Positions 44,588-53,282 of a stretch of 64,000 nt of DNA are shown piece by piece. The DNA is from Streptomyces tsukubensis (GTDB lineage Bacteria; Actinomycetota; Actinomycetes; Streptomycetales; Streptomycetaceae). The translations under genes and the position numbers were made by a program. The stretch spans positions 2,998,501 through 3,062,500 of the forward strand of contig NZ_CP020700.1 in NCBI RefSeq assembly GCF_003932715.1, written 5' to 3'. The notes beneath the pieces are model-generated. The model did not search any database and had not been told where the DNA came from. It saw only the letters and a list, made by a program, of their open reading frames with translations. How positions within the stretch are numbered: the first letter of the stretch is position 1; each line of letters begins with the position of its first letter.

Positions 44588-45628
44588 TCACTCCCCATCC
44601 GGTGCATCGGTCGCGGACACGGGCACGGCCCGGGCGAAGCCGCCGTCGACCATCAGGCCCGCCACGGTCTCCAGCTCGGGCGGACTGCCCGCGAGCCGCC
44701 CGAGGAAGGCGTCGAAATCGTCGCCGCAGGGCTGGAGCAGTCGCTCCACCCGCTGGTCGGCGGGCTCGCCGTCCCGGTCGCGGATATCGTCGTACGCGCA
44801 GAACCGGACCGAACCGGTCGCCGTGCCCCGTACCTTCAGGGCGAGCAGCCCGCCCTGGACGTAGGCGATGCCGAGGTAGTCCTTGGTGAGGTGGTCGCGC
44901 AGGCACTTGTTGACATAGACGAGATCGTCTCCGACGGCCGCGTCGCGGATCGTGAAGAACGGCTGGTCGACCAGGAGCCCCAGTTCGGGGTCGAGGGCCG
45001 GCCCCACGGGGGCGCAGCCGCCCGCGGCCTTCAGGAAGTCGCGGTAGGCCCCGGGAAGGCGGTAGCCGAGGTCCTCCTCGACGCCGAGGAGTTGCGGTTC
45101 GGCGACGGCGGTGCCCCGCCGGGGCAGGCGCAGATGGGCGGGGCGGGTCTCCTGGAGCGGGCGGGTGCCGCGCTTTCCGTGGTCGACGGCCGCGGTGGCG
45201 AGACCGCCGTGGTGCCGCAGCAGTGCCTTGACCTCGACCGGTATCAGCTCCATCCGGCGGCTGCCGCGGACGTGGTGCCAGGTCCAGCCGTGCGGGGTGG
45301 CGACGGGGGACAGGCCGTCCCAGAATTCGTGGCCGTCGGCGTGGAGGGCGGCGTTCGCCGATACGTAGTCCGTCAGGCGCAGCTCGTCGATGCCGAAGCC
45401 CTCGGGCGGTTCCGCGATCTCCGCGGCGGCGCGGGCGTACGGGGAGAAGTCCGGGTAGCCGTCGGCGTCCACGCGCACCCCCCGGGGATGGCGGGCGGCC
45501 CGGACCGGATCCGGGAAGTGCACGACCTGACCGGCGTAGGCCGCGTTCGGCGGCCCGGCGGGCAACTGGGCATCGGGGCCCGGGGACGGGGCCCCCGGCC
45601 CCTGCCGACCTGTCGTCCCTGTCGTCAT
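44588..45628 (-). CDS. WHH-type HNH nuclease fused to SMI1/KNR4 (SUKH) domain
   Basis: A 346-residue protein. The N-terminal half carries the polymorphic-toxin nuclease pattern VRVDADGYPDFSPYARAAAE, then HGWTWHHVRGSRRMELIPVE with WHH at 117-119 and LLRHHGG (139-142). The C-terminal half (~180-330) is a SUKH/SMI1-KNR4 domain (GVEEDLGYRLPGAYRDFLKA). Such nucleases are usually toxins and SUKH domains their immunity partners; joining both in one chain suggests self-neutralisation or an intracellular immunity role. No signal peptide is present. It precedes the deaminase/SUKH-4 gene by 7 nt. Confidence 0.8.
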   Translation of the reverse strand: MTTGTTGRQGPGAPSPGPDAQLPAGPPNAAYAGQVVHFPDPVRAARHPRGVRVDADGYPDFSPYARAAAEIAEPPEGFGIDELRLTDYVSANAALHADGHEFWDGLSPVATPHGWTWHHVRGSRRMELIPVEVKALLRHHGGLATAAVDHGKRGTRPLQETRPAHLRLPRRGTAVAEPQLLGVEEDLGYRLPGAYRDFLKAAGGCAPVGPALDPELGLLVDQPFFTIRDAAVGDDLVYVNKCLRDHLTKDYLGIAYVQGGLLALKVRGTATGSVRFCAYDDIRDRDGEPADQRVERLLQPCGDDFDAFLGRLAGSPPELETVAGLMVDGGFARAVPVSATDAPDGE

Positions 45629-45923
45629 GGGATATGCGCCCCCTGCTGGCTACTGACTGTCCGGGACAGCCTATGCGGTGGGGTCGGCGGCGTCGCCCGG
45701 CGCTTCCCGGCCGCTGCCGTACCGCTGCGCCGGTCCGCAGGGCGCTCCGCCGGGCCGCCGGGATCCGTGCCCGACCTCGTCGCAGATGCTCACCAAGTGT
45801 CACGACCGAGTGACCGAACGCCGACGGGAAAGCACGTTTCATCGCCCCAGCTTCCCCAGTAAGCACAGCATTTGGCAGGCTGTTACCTGCTCGGGGGGAG
45901 TGCACTGGAGGGACCACGGCACC
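45629..45923. promoter_or_regulatory. Divergent promoter region of the toxin/immunity cluster
   Basis: About 295 bases between the two divergent operons. An inverted repeat GTCAC-N6-GTGAC at 45799-45814 is a candidate operator. The AT-richer stretch 45835-45895 is the likely promoter zone for the rightward gene. No exact promoter hexamers are assigned. Confidence 0.4.
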
Positions 45924-46439
45924 ATGCACACAGCGCAACCGTTTACACAGAGCAACACGGGTGATCCTCGTCTCAGCTGGAGCAGCGACGAGGGAACGCA
46001 CACACCGGTGCTCGGTCACCGCCGCGACGGCATTCTGCCGACGGTCGCGGCGGCGCTCTCCGTTCGCGGTACGGTCCTCACCTCCACCGCCGCGAAGGCG
46101 GACCGCGCGCCGGTCCTGCACCCCCTCGTACAGGACTTCCTCGACACCCTCACCAGCAGCCAGCGGGAACGATTCACCGGACGCTGCGCCGAGGCCCTGC
46201 TGCTGTCCCGGCAGCTCACCGAGGCCGACGGGAAACGCTCCAGACGGTCCCAGCGCAAGCCCATGACGTACGGCGAGGCCAAACGCGCCCTGAAGAACGC
46301 CCGGCTGACGGCGCGCCGGATCCGCGAGGACGGCGACCCGCTGCACGGCAGCTACGCACCGCCGTGCCGGTCCTGTACGGCGATGCTCGACCACTTCGGC
46401 GTACGCGCCGTCGATCCCACCGCCCCCGAGAACGGCTGA
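45924..46439 (+). CDS. YwqJ-like deaminase domain protein
   Basis: A 171-residue protein. The core of a deaminase fold is visible: ILPTVAAALSVRGTVLTSTA, then RFTGRCAEALLLSRQL with CAE (88-90), and YAPPCRSCTAMLDHFGVRA with PCxxC (147-151). These are the zinc-binding and proton-shuttle motifs of YwqJ-type polymorphic toxin deaminases. There is no secretion domain or signal peptide, and the protein is encoded 10 nt before a SUKH-3 gene, the usual immunity partner. ATG at 45924 is the start. The substrate is unknown (nucleic acid or nucleotide base). Confidence 0.85.
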   Translation: MHTAQPFTQSNTGDPRLSWSSDEGTHTPVLGHRRDGILPTVAAALSVRGTVLTSTAAKADRAPVLHPLVQDFLDTLTSSQRERFTGRCAEALLLSRQLTEADGKRSRRSQRKPMTYGEAKRALKNARLTARRIREDGDPLHGSYAPPCRSCTAMLDHFGVRAVDPTAPENG

Positions 46440-46449
46440 CCCTCCGCCC

Positions 46450-46956
46450 ATGTCCGACAGACTGAGTACGACACGCTTCCCCGTCGGCGTCGACGCCGCG
46501 CTCCGGAACGCGGGCTGGCTGCCCGGCCGCTGGGACATCAAGCTGGCCGAACACTGGGCGGACACGCTGCGGGCGTACGAGTCGCCCGCGGGGCACCGGC
46601 ACGCGGTGTTCCCGGCGGCGGTCGAGGCCTGGGCCGAATTCGGCGGGCTGCGGATCTCGGCCCCGGCGCCCGGCCGTCAGGTGGCGCCGCCGGATCTGCG
46701 GATGGACCCCCTGTACGGGCTCCACCTCGCCCGCACCCTCGGCGATCTGGGGCGCGCGCTGGACACGGAGCTGGCGCCGCTGGGCGCGGAGGGGGAGGAC
46801 CAGGCGGTCCTCGCGGTGGATGTACGGGGGCGGGTGTACAGCGTGGACCACACGGGCGACTGGTACGTGGGGGCGAGCGTGGACGCGGCGCTCACCCATC
46901 TGCTCTCGGGCCGCGTCCCGGACCGGCTCGCCCCGGAGCACCGCGCGCCGGGGTAG
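46450..46956 (+). CDS. SUKH-3 domain immunity-like protein
   Basis: A 168-residue soluble protein. The SUKH-3 pattern spans the whole length: LRNAGWLPGRWDIKLAEHWA, HAVFPAAVEAWAEFGGLRIS, and AVDVRGRVYSVDHTGDWYVG near the end. SUKH proteins neutralise diverse toxin domains, so this is the probable partner of the preceding YwqJ-like deaminase. ATG at 46450 lies 10 nt after that gene's stop codon. It has a weak ribosome-binding site, so translation is probably coupled. Confidence 0.87.
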   Translation: MSDRLSTTRFPVGVDAALRNAGWLPGRWDIKLAEHWADTLRAYESPAGHRHAVFPAAVEAWAEFGGLRISAPAPGRQVAPPDLRMDPLYGLHLARTLGDLGRALDTELAPLGAEGEDQAVLAVDVRGRVYSVDHTGDWYVGASVDAALTHLLSGRVPDRLAPEHRAPG

Positions 46957-47051
46957 CCGGGCCTGGAGCGCCTCCCGCCGCGGGGCAGCGGGACGCCCGA
47001 GGGGCCTGGAGGCGGCTCACCTGTTGCACCCAGGTGCGGATGGCCCAGGAA

Positions 47052-47440
47052 GCGCCGTGCCTGGCGGGGCTGTGCTCCGCGGCTGCGGGCCGGATGTGGC
47101 TTGTCGCGCAGTTCCTCCCCCTATGCCTTCGGCAATGGGGGGACCCCCAGCGCCCCGTTTTGCCCTTACCCGCCTTGAAGAGGTGCGGCCCCTGGGACTG
47201 GGTCCCGCCCTGCGGCGGGGATAAAACGGGGCCCTCGTGACTGTGGGCAAGTCGGGGTCACGTGGGAGGGGGGTGCAGGGTCGCCCCCGCAGTGGACCTG
47301 CGACAAGCACAGCTCGCCGGAGGGCAGTGCATCGCAGGCCGCGAGGAGGTGAGCCCGGAGGCCACCGACCCACCCGCACCCGGCAAGGCCGGTGACCTAC
47401 ACCACGGAGTGACGCGACCCGACCGCCGGAGAAACCCGCA
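47052..47440. repeat. Dispersed structured repeat, copy B
   Basis: The blocks 47052-47116 and 47252-47440 repeat those of copy A (40381-40444, 40526-40715) in direct orientation 6.7 kb away. Hairpins at 47380-47403 carry base changes that preserve pairing relative to copy A. It lies about 100 nt past the 3' end of the histidine kinase gene. The spacer between the two blocks differs from copy A. Nothing else is recognised in the ~580 bases from 46957 to 47538. Confidence 0.85.
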
Positions 47441-47538
47441 CCCCGGAGCCACGATGACTCCGGCTTCTTGAGCCCCGCCGGCGATTGAGGCGCAGGAGCA
47501 GCCCGCACCCCGCGGGCAACCGAGCCCCGGGCCCCGGG

Positions 47539-48885
47539 CTACCCCACAGCGGGAGGCGCAACCGTCGGGAGGACCGCCGAGACGCGGAAGCCTCCCGCGT
47601 CCGTCGTGCCCGAGACGAAGACGCCGCCCAGGCCGTGGACCCGTTCCCGCATGCCCACCAGGCCGTTGCCCCCGCTGGGGAGGTCCGCGCCGGGGGCGCC
47701 GCCGCCCGCCGCGTCCGGGGCGCCGTTCTCGACCTGCATGGCGACCTCCTCCTCCCGGTGCGCCAGCCGGACCAGGACCTTCGCCCCGGCCGCGTGCTTG
47801 TGGACGTTGGTCAGCGCCTCCTGCACCACGCGGTAGGCGGTCTGCTCGACCTCGGGGGCGTAGCCGCGGGCCTCGCCGTGGACCAGGTACTCGACGACCA
47901 TCCCCGCCTGCCGGGACTGGCCCACGAGGCCCTCGACGTCCGCGATGCAGGGTCCGTCCGTGTCGCTGCCGGCCGCCGCCGCTGCCGCCGCGGCCGCCGC
48001 GACGCCCACCGCGGCCAGCGGTACCACCGCGCTCCGGGGCCGGTCGGCCTCGCCCGCCCGCAGCACCCCGAGCATCTCCCGCAGCTCGGTCAGCGCCTGG
48101 CGCCCCATGTCTCCGACGAGGGCGGCGTTCTTGACGGCCTTCGGGGGGTCCTTGAGCGCGACGGCCTGGAGGGCGGCGGCGTGGACGACCATGAGGCTGA
48201 CCCGGTGGGCGACGACGTCGTGCATCTCGCGCGCGATCCGGGTGCGTTCTTCCGTACGCGCCCATTCGGCGCGCTCCTCCGCGCGGTCGGCGAGGAGGGA
48301 CAGTTCGGCCTCCAGGCTGTCGGCACGCTCCCGGAGGCTCTCCATCAGCCGGCGCCGGGCGCCTATGTAGAGGCCGAAGAGGACGGGTGGCAGGGACAGG
48401 CCGACGGCGACGAAGGAGGACATGGCGGGGACGAACCAGGCGCCGGGGTCGCCGAAGTCCTCCGGCGCGTCCCGTACGTCCTGTGCCATCTGGACGTAGG
48501 CGACGATGAACATGGCGACCAGCGACATGCTCGTCAGCGTGGCCGTGATCCGCTTGGGGATCTCGGACGCGGCGAGGGTGTAGAGGCCGACGAGGGTCAT
48601 CAGCCAGCCCATCTCGGCGGGCGTGATCGCGATGCCGACGAGTACGACGGCGATGGGCCACCGGCGCCGTACGACGAGCACGGATCCGGCCAGCACTCCG
48701 AACAGCACCCCGAGCGGCAGCGGGGCGCCCGCGCCGTTCGCGAATCTCGCGCCTTCGAAGGCGCACTCCACCGCGGATACCAGGGCGAGCCCCACGTCCA
48801 GCGCGGCGCTCCGCCGGCGTTCCCACCACCCCCGGACGCGGGGCTTCGTGCCCTCGGCGTCCCGGTGTGCCCCCGTTATGGTCAT
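47539..48885 (-). CDS. Orphan sensor histidine kinase (NarL/HisKA_3 type)
   Basis: A 448-residue membrane kinase. Five or six hydrophobic segments occupy ~28-175. A coiled coil leads to the HisKA_3 dimerisation box ARTEERTRIAREMHDVVAHR with phospho-acceptor His222, and the HATPase_c domain ends with GNGLVGMRERVHGLGG. A ten-residue Ala run precedes the ATPase domain. No response regulator is adjacent; the nearest LuxR-type one is at 61575-62396. ATG at 48885 is preferred over a GTG three codons upstream. The signal is unknown. Confidence 0.93.
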   Translation of the reverse strand: MTITGAHRDAEGTKPRVRGWWERRRSAALDVGLALVSAVECAFEGARFANGAGAPLPLGVLFGVLAGSVLVVRRRWPIAVVLVGIAITPAEMGWLMTLVGLYTLAASEIPKRITATLTSMSLVAMFIVAYVQMAQDVRDAPEDFGDPGAWFVPAMSSFVAVGLSLPPVLFGLYIGARRRLMESLRERADSLEAELSLLADRAEERAEWARTEERTRIAREMHDVVAHRVSLMVVHAAALQAVALKDPPKAVKNAALVGDMGRQALTELREMLGVLRAGEADRPRSAVVPLAAVGVAAAAAAAAAAGSDTDGPCIADVEGLVGQSRQAGMVVEYLVHGEARGYAPEVEQTAYRVVQEALTNVHKHAAGAKVLVRLAHREEEVAMQVENGAPDAAGGGAPGADLPSGGNGLVGMRERVHGLGGVFVSGTTDAGGFRVSAVLPTVAPPAVG

Positions 48886-49194
48886 GCCGTCCACCCTACG
48901 GGCGGCGGGCGCCGAACACCCGGGGTGTTTTCCGCGATTCCCGGGGATACCGGGGCCCCCGGGCCGGTTCCGGCCGCCCGCCGCGACCGGGCGCGGGGAG
49001 CGGGTGCCGGAGCCCGGCGGGGCCGGTGCCTAGGGGCCGGAACCCGGTGCCGTCAAGGCCGGATCGGGGCGGGCTGCGGGACAGGCCGGGGATCGGGCGC
49101 CTTACACCGTCGCGGGGGAGGCTGCCCGTACGGCATAGTAGGGGCTGCCCAGGTGCTCCCCGGTCATGAGACCCGTATCACCTCGGGTTGGCGA
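48886..49194. other. Intergenic region between histidine kinase and tRNA-Gln
   Basis: About 310 very GC-rich bases that must contain the kinase promoter (-) and the tRNA promoter (+). Runs of CCGG-type repeats are present. No gene, and no promoter hexamer I would defend. Confidence 0.45.
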
Positions 49195-49265
49195 TCCCAG
49201 GTCGTCTAATGGCAGGACAAATGGTTTTGGTCCATTGAATGAGGGTTCGATTCCTTCCCTGGGAG
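49195..49265 (+). tRNA. tRNA-Gln (anticodon UUG)
   Basis: A complete cloverleaf: acceptor TCCCAGG/CCTGGGA with discriminator G, anticodon arm AATGG-TTTTGGT-CCATT (anticodon TTG), and T-arm GAGGG-TTCGATT-CCTTC including one G-U pair. The length is 71 nt; CCA is not encoded. A hairpin terminator follows at 49309-49341. Its location just before glmU matches other streptomycetes. Confidence 0.93.
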
Positions 49266-49572
49266 CCGTAACCGCCGCGGGAGCCTCACGGCATCCGCAG
49301 GCAGGGGGCGCGGGCCCCGGCCGTGACGGCCGGGGCCCGCGTCCGTTTCCAGAGGTTCCGGAGCTTCCGAGGGTTCCGGGTTCCGGAAGCCCGTACCGGA
49401 ACCGCTCCGAGCCACGCCCGGGAACGCGCTCGGGAACGCAGCCCGGACATTTCGCCACGGCGCGCACCGCCCGGCGGCTCTTGGGCGGATCTTGGGTTTC
49501 CCTGGTCATTTCGCTGGTCAGACGCCCCGGTATCCTTCGGATGTCCACCACCCGAAGCCGAAGGGCATACCC
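49266..49572. other. tRNA-Gln trailer and glmU upstream region
   Basis: About 305 bases containing the tRNA terminator (49309-49341), several TTCCGG repeats with an inverted copy at 49355-49405, and the glmU ribosome-binding site. The glmU promoter probably lies after 49410. No gene is supported. Confidence 0.45.
49309..49341 (+). terminator. Terminator after tRNA-Gln
   Basis: A perfect 15-bp GC stem with a 3-nt loop, starting 44 nt past the tRNA. Confidence 0.82.
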
Positions 49573-51021
49573 GTGAGCGCCAACCGCCCGGCAGCCGTCG
49601 TCGTCCTCGCAGCGGGTGAGGGCACCCGCATGAAGTCCAAGACCCCCAAGGTCCTCCATGACATCTGCGGGCGGTCCCTCGTGGGCCATGTCGTCACCGC
49701 GGCGCGCGAGCTGGACCCCGAGCACCTCGTCGTGGTCGTCGGCCACGCCGCGGAACAGGTCCGGGGCCATCTGACGGAACGGTACGCCGGTACCCGTACC
49801 GCCTTCCAGGCCGAGCAGAACGGCACCGGGCACGCGGTCCGGATCGCCCTCGAAGAGCTGGGGCAGTCCGTTTCGGGCACGGTCGTCGTGGTCTGCGGCG
49901 ACACCCCGCTGCTCTCCGGCGAGACGCTGACCGCGCTGGCCGCGACCCACGCGGGCGACGGCAACGCGGTGACCGTGCTCACCGCCGAGGTCCCGGACTC
50001 CACGGGTTACGGCCGGATCGTGCGCGACAGCGCGTCCGGCGCCGTGACCGCGATCGTGGAGCACAAGGACGCCTCCGAGGACCAGCGGGCGATCCTGGAG
50101 ATCAACTCCGGGGTGTTCGCCTTCGACGGGCAGCTGCTCGCGGACGCGCTGGGGAAGGTCCGTACGGACAACAGCCAGGGCGAGGAGTATCTGACCGACG
50201 TCCTCGGCATCCTGCGGGAGGCCGGGCACCGGGTCGGGGCGTGCGTCGCCGCCGACCACCGGGAGATCCTCGGCATCAACAACCGGGTCCAGCTCGCCGA
50301 AGCCCGCAGGCTGCTCAACGCACGGCTGCTGGAACGTGCGATGCTCGCCGGGGTGACGGTCGTCGACCCGGCGTCGGTCCAGGTCGATGCGACCGTCGTT
50401 TTCGAGCCGGACTCCATCGTCCACCCGGGCACCCAGCTGCTGGGGGCCACCCGTCTCGCCGAAGGCGCCGAGGTGGGGCCCAACACCCGGCTCACGGACA
50501 CCGTCGTGGGCGCGGGCGCCCGGGTCGACAACGCGGTCGCGGACCGCGCGGAGATCGGAGACGGCGCCTCCGTGGGGCCGTTCGCCTATCTGCGTCCGGG
50601 CACCAGGCTCGGAATGAAGGCCAAGGCCGGTACCTATGTCGAGATGAAGAACGCCACGATCGGTGAGGGCACCAAGGTCCCCCATCTGTCGTATGTGGGC
50701 GATGCCACGATCGGTGATTTCACCAATATCGGCGCGGCCAGCGTCTTTGTGAACTACGACGGTGAGGCAAAGCACCACACCACGATCGGCTCCCACTGCA
50801 AGACCGGTTCGGACAATATGTTTGTGGCTCCTGTCACGGTCGGGGACGGCGCCTATACCGCGGCCGGCTCGGTGATCACCAAGGACGTGCCGGCCGGTTC
50901 GCTGGCCGTCGCACGGGGCCAGCAGCGGAATATCGAGGGCTGGGTGGCCCGCAAGCGGCCGGGGAGCGCCGCTGCGCAGGCTGCCGCGGCGGCGTCGGAC
51001 AAGGCGCCCGTCGAGAACTGA
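49573..51021 (+). CDS. glmU: Bifunctional UDP-N-acetylglucosamine pyrophosphorylase / glucosamine-1-phosphate acetyltransferase
   Basis: A 482-residue enzyme making UDP-GlcNAc for peptidoglycan. The uridyltransferase domain (~1-240) opens VVVLAAGEGTRMKSKTPKVL and carries QNGTGHAV and VVCGDTPLL. The acetyltransferase domain (~255-455) is a left-handed beta-helix of hexapeptide repeats (GPFAYLRPGTRLG, NIGAASVFVNYDGEAKHHT, APVTVGDGAYTAAGSVITKD). GTG at 49573 has AAGGG 8 nt upstream; longer in-frame starts lack the conserved N-terminus. The C-terminal tail is Ala-rich. prs follows 109 bp later in the same direction. Confidence 0.96.
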   Translation: MSANRPAAVVVLAAGEGTRMKSKTPKVLHDICGRSLVGHVVTAARELDPEHLVVVVGHAAEQVRGHLTERYAGTRTAFQAEQNGTGHAVRIALEELGQSVSGTVVVVCGDTPLLSGETLTALAATHAGDGNAVTVLTAEVPDSTGYGRIVRDSASGAVTAIVEHKDASEDQRAILEINSGVFAFDGQLLADALGKVRTDNSQGEEYLTDVLGILREAGHRVGACVAADHREILGINNRVQLAEARRLLNARLLERAMLAGVTVVDPASVQVDATVVFEPDSIVHPGTQLLGATRLAEGAEVGPNTRLTDTVVGAGARVDNAVADRAEIGDGASVGPFAYLRPGTRLGMKAKAGTYVEMKNATIGEGTKVPHLSYVGDATIGDFTNIGAASVFVNYDGEAKHHTTIGSHCKTGSDNMFVAPVTVGDGAYTAAGSVITKDVPAGSLAVARGQQRNIEGWVARKRPGSAAAQAAAAASDKAPVEN

Positions 51022-51130
51022 CCGGAAACGGGTGCGCCAAAGACGGCGTACCGTGATACGTGCACACATTCGGCTGGCTCGCGATTTCCCATGTCCGCGG
51101 CCAGAGAACACCCTCTGAGGAGACAGTGCT

Positions 51131-52108
51131 GTGACCGGGATCAAGACGACCGGCGAGAAGAAGCTCATGCTCTTCTCCGGCCGCGCCCACCCCGAGCTGG
51201 CCGAGGAAGTCGCGCATCAACTGGGTGTCAGCCTGGTTCCGACCAAGGCTTTCGACTTCGCGAACGGCGAGATCTACGTCCGCTTCCAGGAGTCCGCGCG
51301 CGGTGCCGACTGCTTTCTGATGCAGAGCCACACGGCTCCCATCAATAAGTGGATCATGGAACAGCTGATCATGATCGACGCTCTGAAGCGGGCCTCCGCC
51401 CGGAGCATCACCGTGATCGTGCCGTTCTACGGCTATGCCCGGCAGGACAAGAAGCACCGCGGCCGTGAGCCCATCTCGGCCCGTATGATCGCCGACCTGA
51501 TGAAGACCGCGGGCGCCGACCGCATTCTCACGGTCGATCTGCACACCGACCAGATCCAGGGCTTCTTCGACGGCCCGGTGGACCACCTGTTCGCCCTGCC
51601 GGTGCTGGCGGACTACGTGGCCGCGAAGGTCGACCCGTCGAAGCTGACCGTGGTCTCCCCCGACGCCGGCCGGGTCCGGGTCGCGGACCGCTGGTGCGAC
51701 CGGCTCGGCGCGCCGCTGGCCATCGTCCACAAGCGGCGCGACAAGGACGTCGCCAACCAGGTGACCGTCCACGAGGTCGTCGGCAACGTCGAGGGCCGGG
51801 TCTGCATCCTGGTCGACGACATGATCGACACCGGTGGCACGATCTGCGCCGCGGCCGACGCGCTCTTCGCCAACGGCGCGGAGGACGTCATCGTGACGGC
51901 GACGCACGGTGTGCTCTCCGGCCCGGCGGCGGACCGCCTGAAGAACTCCAAGGTCAGCGAGTTCGTCCTGACGAACACGCTGCCCACGCCGGGCGATCTG
52001 GAGCTGGACAAGATCACGGTGCTGTCGATGGCGCCGACGATCGCCCGCGCGGTACGCGAGGTCTTCGAGGACGGTTCCGTCACCAGCCTCTTCGAGGAGC
52101 AGGCCTAA
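51131..52108 (+). CDS. prs: Ribose-phosphate pyrophosphokinase
   Basis: A 325-residue enzyme making PRPP from ribose-5-phosphate and ATP for nucleotide, His and Trp synthesis. Visible are the flexible loop YGYARQDKKHRGREPISARM, the divalent cation-binding signature DLHTDQIQGFFDGPVDHLF, and the PRPP loop VCILVDDMIDTGGTICAAAD. GTG at 51131 has GAGGAG upstream. Gene order glmU-prs-rplY-pth is typical of actinobacteria. The length fits the class I family. Confidence 0.96.
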   Translation: MTGIKTTGEKKLMLFSGRAHPELAEEVAHQLGVSLVPTKAFDFANGEIYVRFQESARGADCFLMQSHTAPINKWIMEQLIMIDALKRASARSITVIVPFYGYARQDKKHRGREPISARMIADLMKTAGADRILTVDLHTDQIQGFFDGPVDHLFALPVLADYVAAKVDPSKLTVVSPDAGRVRVADRWCDRLGAPLAIVHKRRDKDVANQVTVHEVVGNVEGRVCILVDDMIDTGGTICAAADALFANGAEDVIVTATHGVLSGPAADRLKNSKVSEFVLTNTLPTPGDLELDKITVLSMAPTIARAVREVFEDGSVTSLFEEQA

Positions 52109-52478
52109 CTTTTAGGGCTCGGTTCGCCTCCGGGGGGCTTTAGTCGTCGTCTTCAGTCGATCGTGCTCGACCGCTCGTTCCTCGCGGCCTGCGCGCGTTC
52201 TCCTTCCAGACCACGACGCCCCCCTTCGGCTCACTCGCCATAGGTTCACCGGGGCTAGCCCTCGGGGTCGGGCGGGTCCGGGTCAGTGGATCAAGGGGCC
52301 GTGTTCTCCGTTTCGGGGAGCACGGTCCCTTCGCGTAGACTGCTGGGGTTGCTCGGCGAGGGAGGCCGTACCGGAAGCGGTACGGCGGTCCGTTATCGAC
52401 GCGCTCTTCGCATCAGGCGTAGCAGGCCGTTCGCGGCCGGGTGACCATCCGTATCCGTCTGTTGTGCGAGGAGTGCAC
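52109..52478. other. prs trailer and rplY leader
   Basis: About 370 bases. A hairpin at 52294-52330 probably ends prs transcription. A TAGACT -10-like box (52336-52341) may start the rplY transcript, giving a ~130-nt leader. The leader contains GCCGTACC...GGTACGGC around 52364-52386. No gene is supported. Confidence 0.5.
52294..52330 (+). terminator. Hairpin between prs and rplY
   Basis: A 16-bp stem (52294-52309 with 52315-52330) with three G-U wobbles and a 5-nt loop; it favours the + strand RNA and sits between two + strand genes. Confidence 0.65.
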
Positions 52479-53069
52479 ATGTCCGAGGTGAAGCTCGCCG
52501 CGAGCATCCGTACCGAGTTCGGCAAGGGCGCCGCCCGCCGCGTCCGCCGTGACAACCGGGTTCCCGGTGTCCTCTACGGCCACGGCACCGACCCGGTCCA
52601 CCTGACCCTCCCGGGCCACGAGCTGCTGCTGGCGCTCCGTACCCCGAACGTCCTGCTCTCCCTCGACCTCGAGGGCAAGAACGAGCTGGCGATCCCGAAG
52701 GCCGTGCAGCGCGACCCGCTGAAGGGCCACCTGGAGCACGTCGACCTGCTGCTGGTCAAGCGCGGCGAGAAGGTCACGGTCGAGGTTCCGGTCACCGCCG
52801 AGGGTGAGCTGGCCGCGGGCGGCAACCTGCTGGAGCACGTGCTGAACACGCTCTCCGTCGAGGCCGAGGCCACCCACATCCCCGAGGCCTTCACGGTCTC
52901 CGTCGAGGGCCTGGAGGCCGGTGCCTCCGTCCTCGCCAAGGACATCGCGCTGCCGTCCGGCGTGACCCTGGCCATCGAGGGCGACACGGTCGTCCTCCAG
53001 GTCCTGGCCGCGCAGGCCGAGGAGCCCGCCGCCGAGACCGCCGAGGGCGAGGCGGCCGCGGAGGCGTAA
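52479..53069 (+). CDS. rplY: 50S ribosomal protein L25/general stress protein Ctc
   Basis: A 196-residue long-form L25 (TL5/Ctc). The N-terminal 5S rRNA-binding domain (~1-92) has AASIRTEFGKGAARRVRRDN and VPGVLYGHGTDPVHL; the C-terminal beta domain (~95-180) has EVPVTAEGELAAGGNLLEHV and EALEV-type elements. An acidic Ala/Glu tail ends the protein. It binds 5S rRNA in the large subunit. ATG at 52479 has GAGGAG 6 nt upstream. pth follows 213 bp later. Confidence 0.95.
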   Translation: MSEVKLAASIRTEFGKGAARRVRRDNRVPGVLYGHGTDPVHLTLPGHELLLALRTPNVLLSLDLEGKNELAIPKAVQRDPLKGHLEHVDLLLVKRGEKVTVEVPVTAEGELAAGGNLLEHVLNTLSVEAEATHIPEAFTVSVEGLEAGASVLAKDIALPSGVTLAIEGDTVVLQVLAAQAEEPAAETAEGEAAAEA

Positions 53070-53282
53070 GCACTCCCGGCGTCACTGCTTGTACGGTCGC
53101 CGCCCGCACCCCGCCGGGGAGCGGGCGGCGACCGCGTTTCCCGGCCCGGGCGCCCGATGCACCGCAGCCGGGCCCGCCGGGCCCGCGCCCACGCCGCCCG
53201 CCTCCGCTGTCCCCCGTGTTCCCGGACGCTCCGGATACGGCCCGCCCCGCCTCCCGCCACCCCCGACGGAGAGAATCACCCC

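Noticed and set aside
45924..45960. Possible TTA codon in the YwqJ-like gene
   Set aside because: The TTA letters in CCGTTTACA span two codons (TTT ACA), so no UUA codon is present.
40381..47440. Repeats as ends of an insertion sequence or integrative element
   Set aside because: No transposase, integrase, terminal inverted repeats or target-site duplication was seen.
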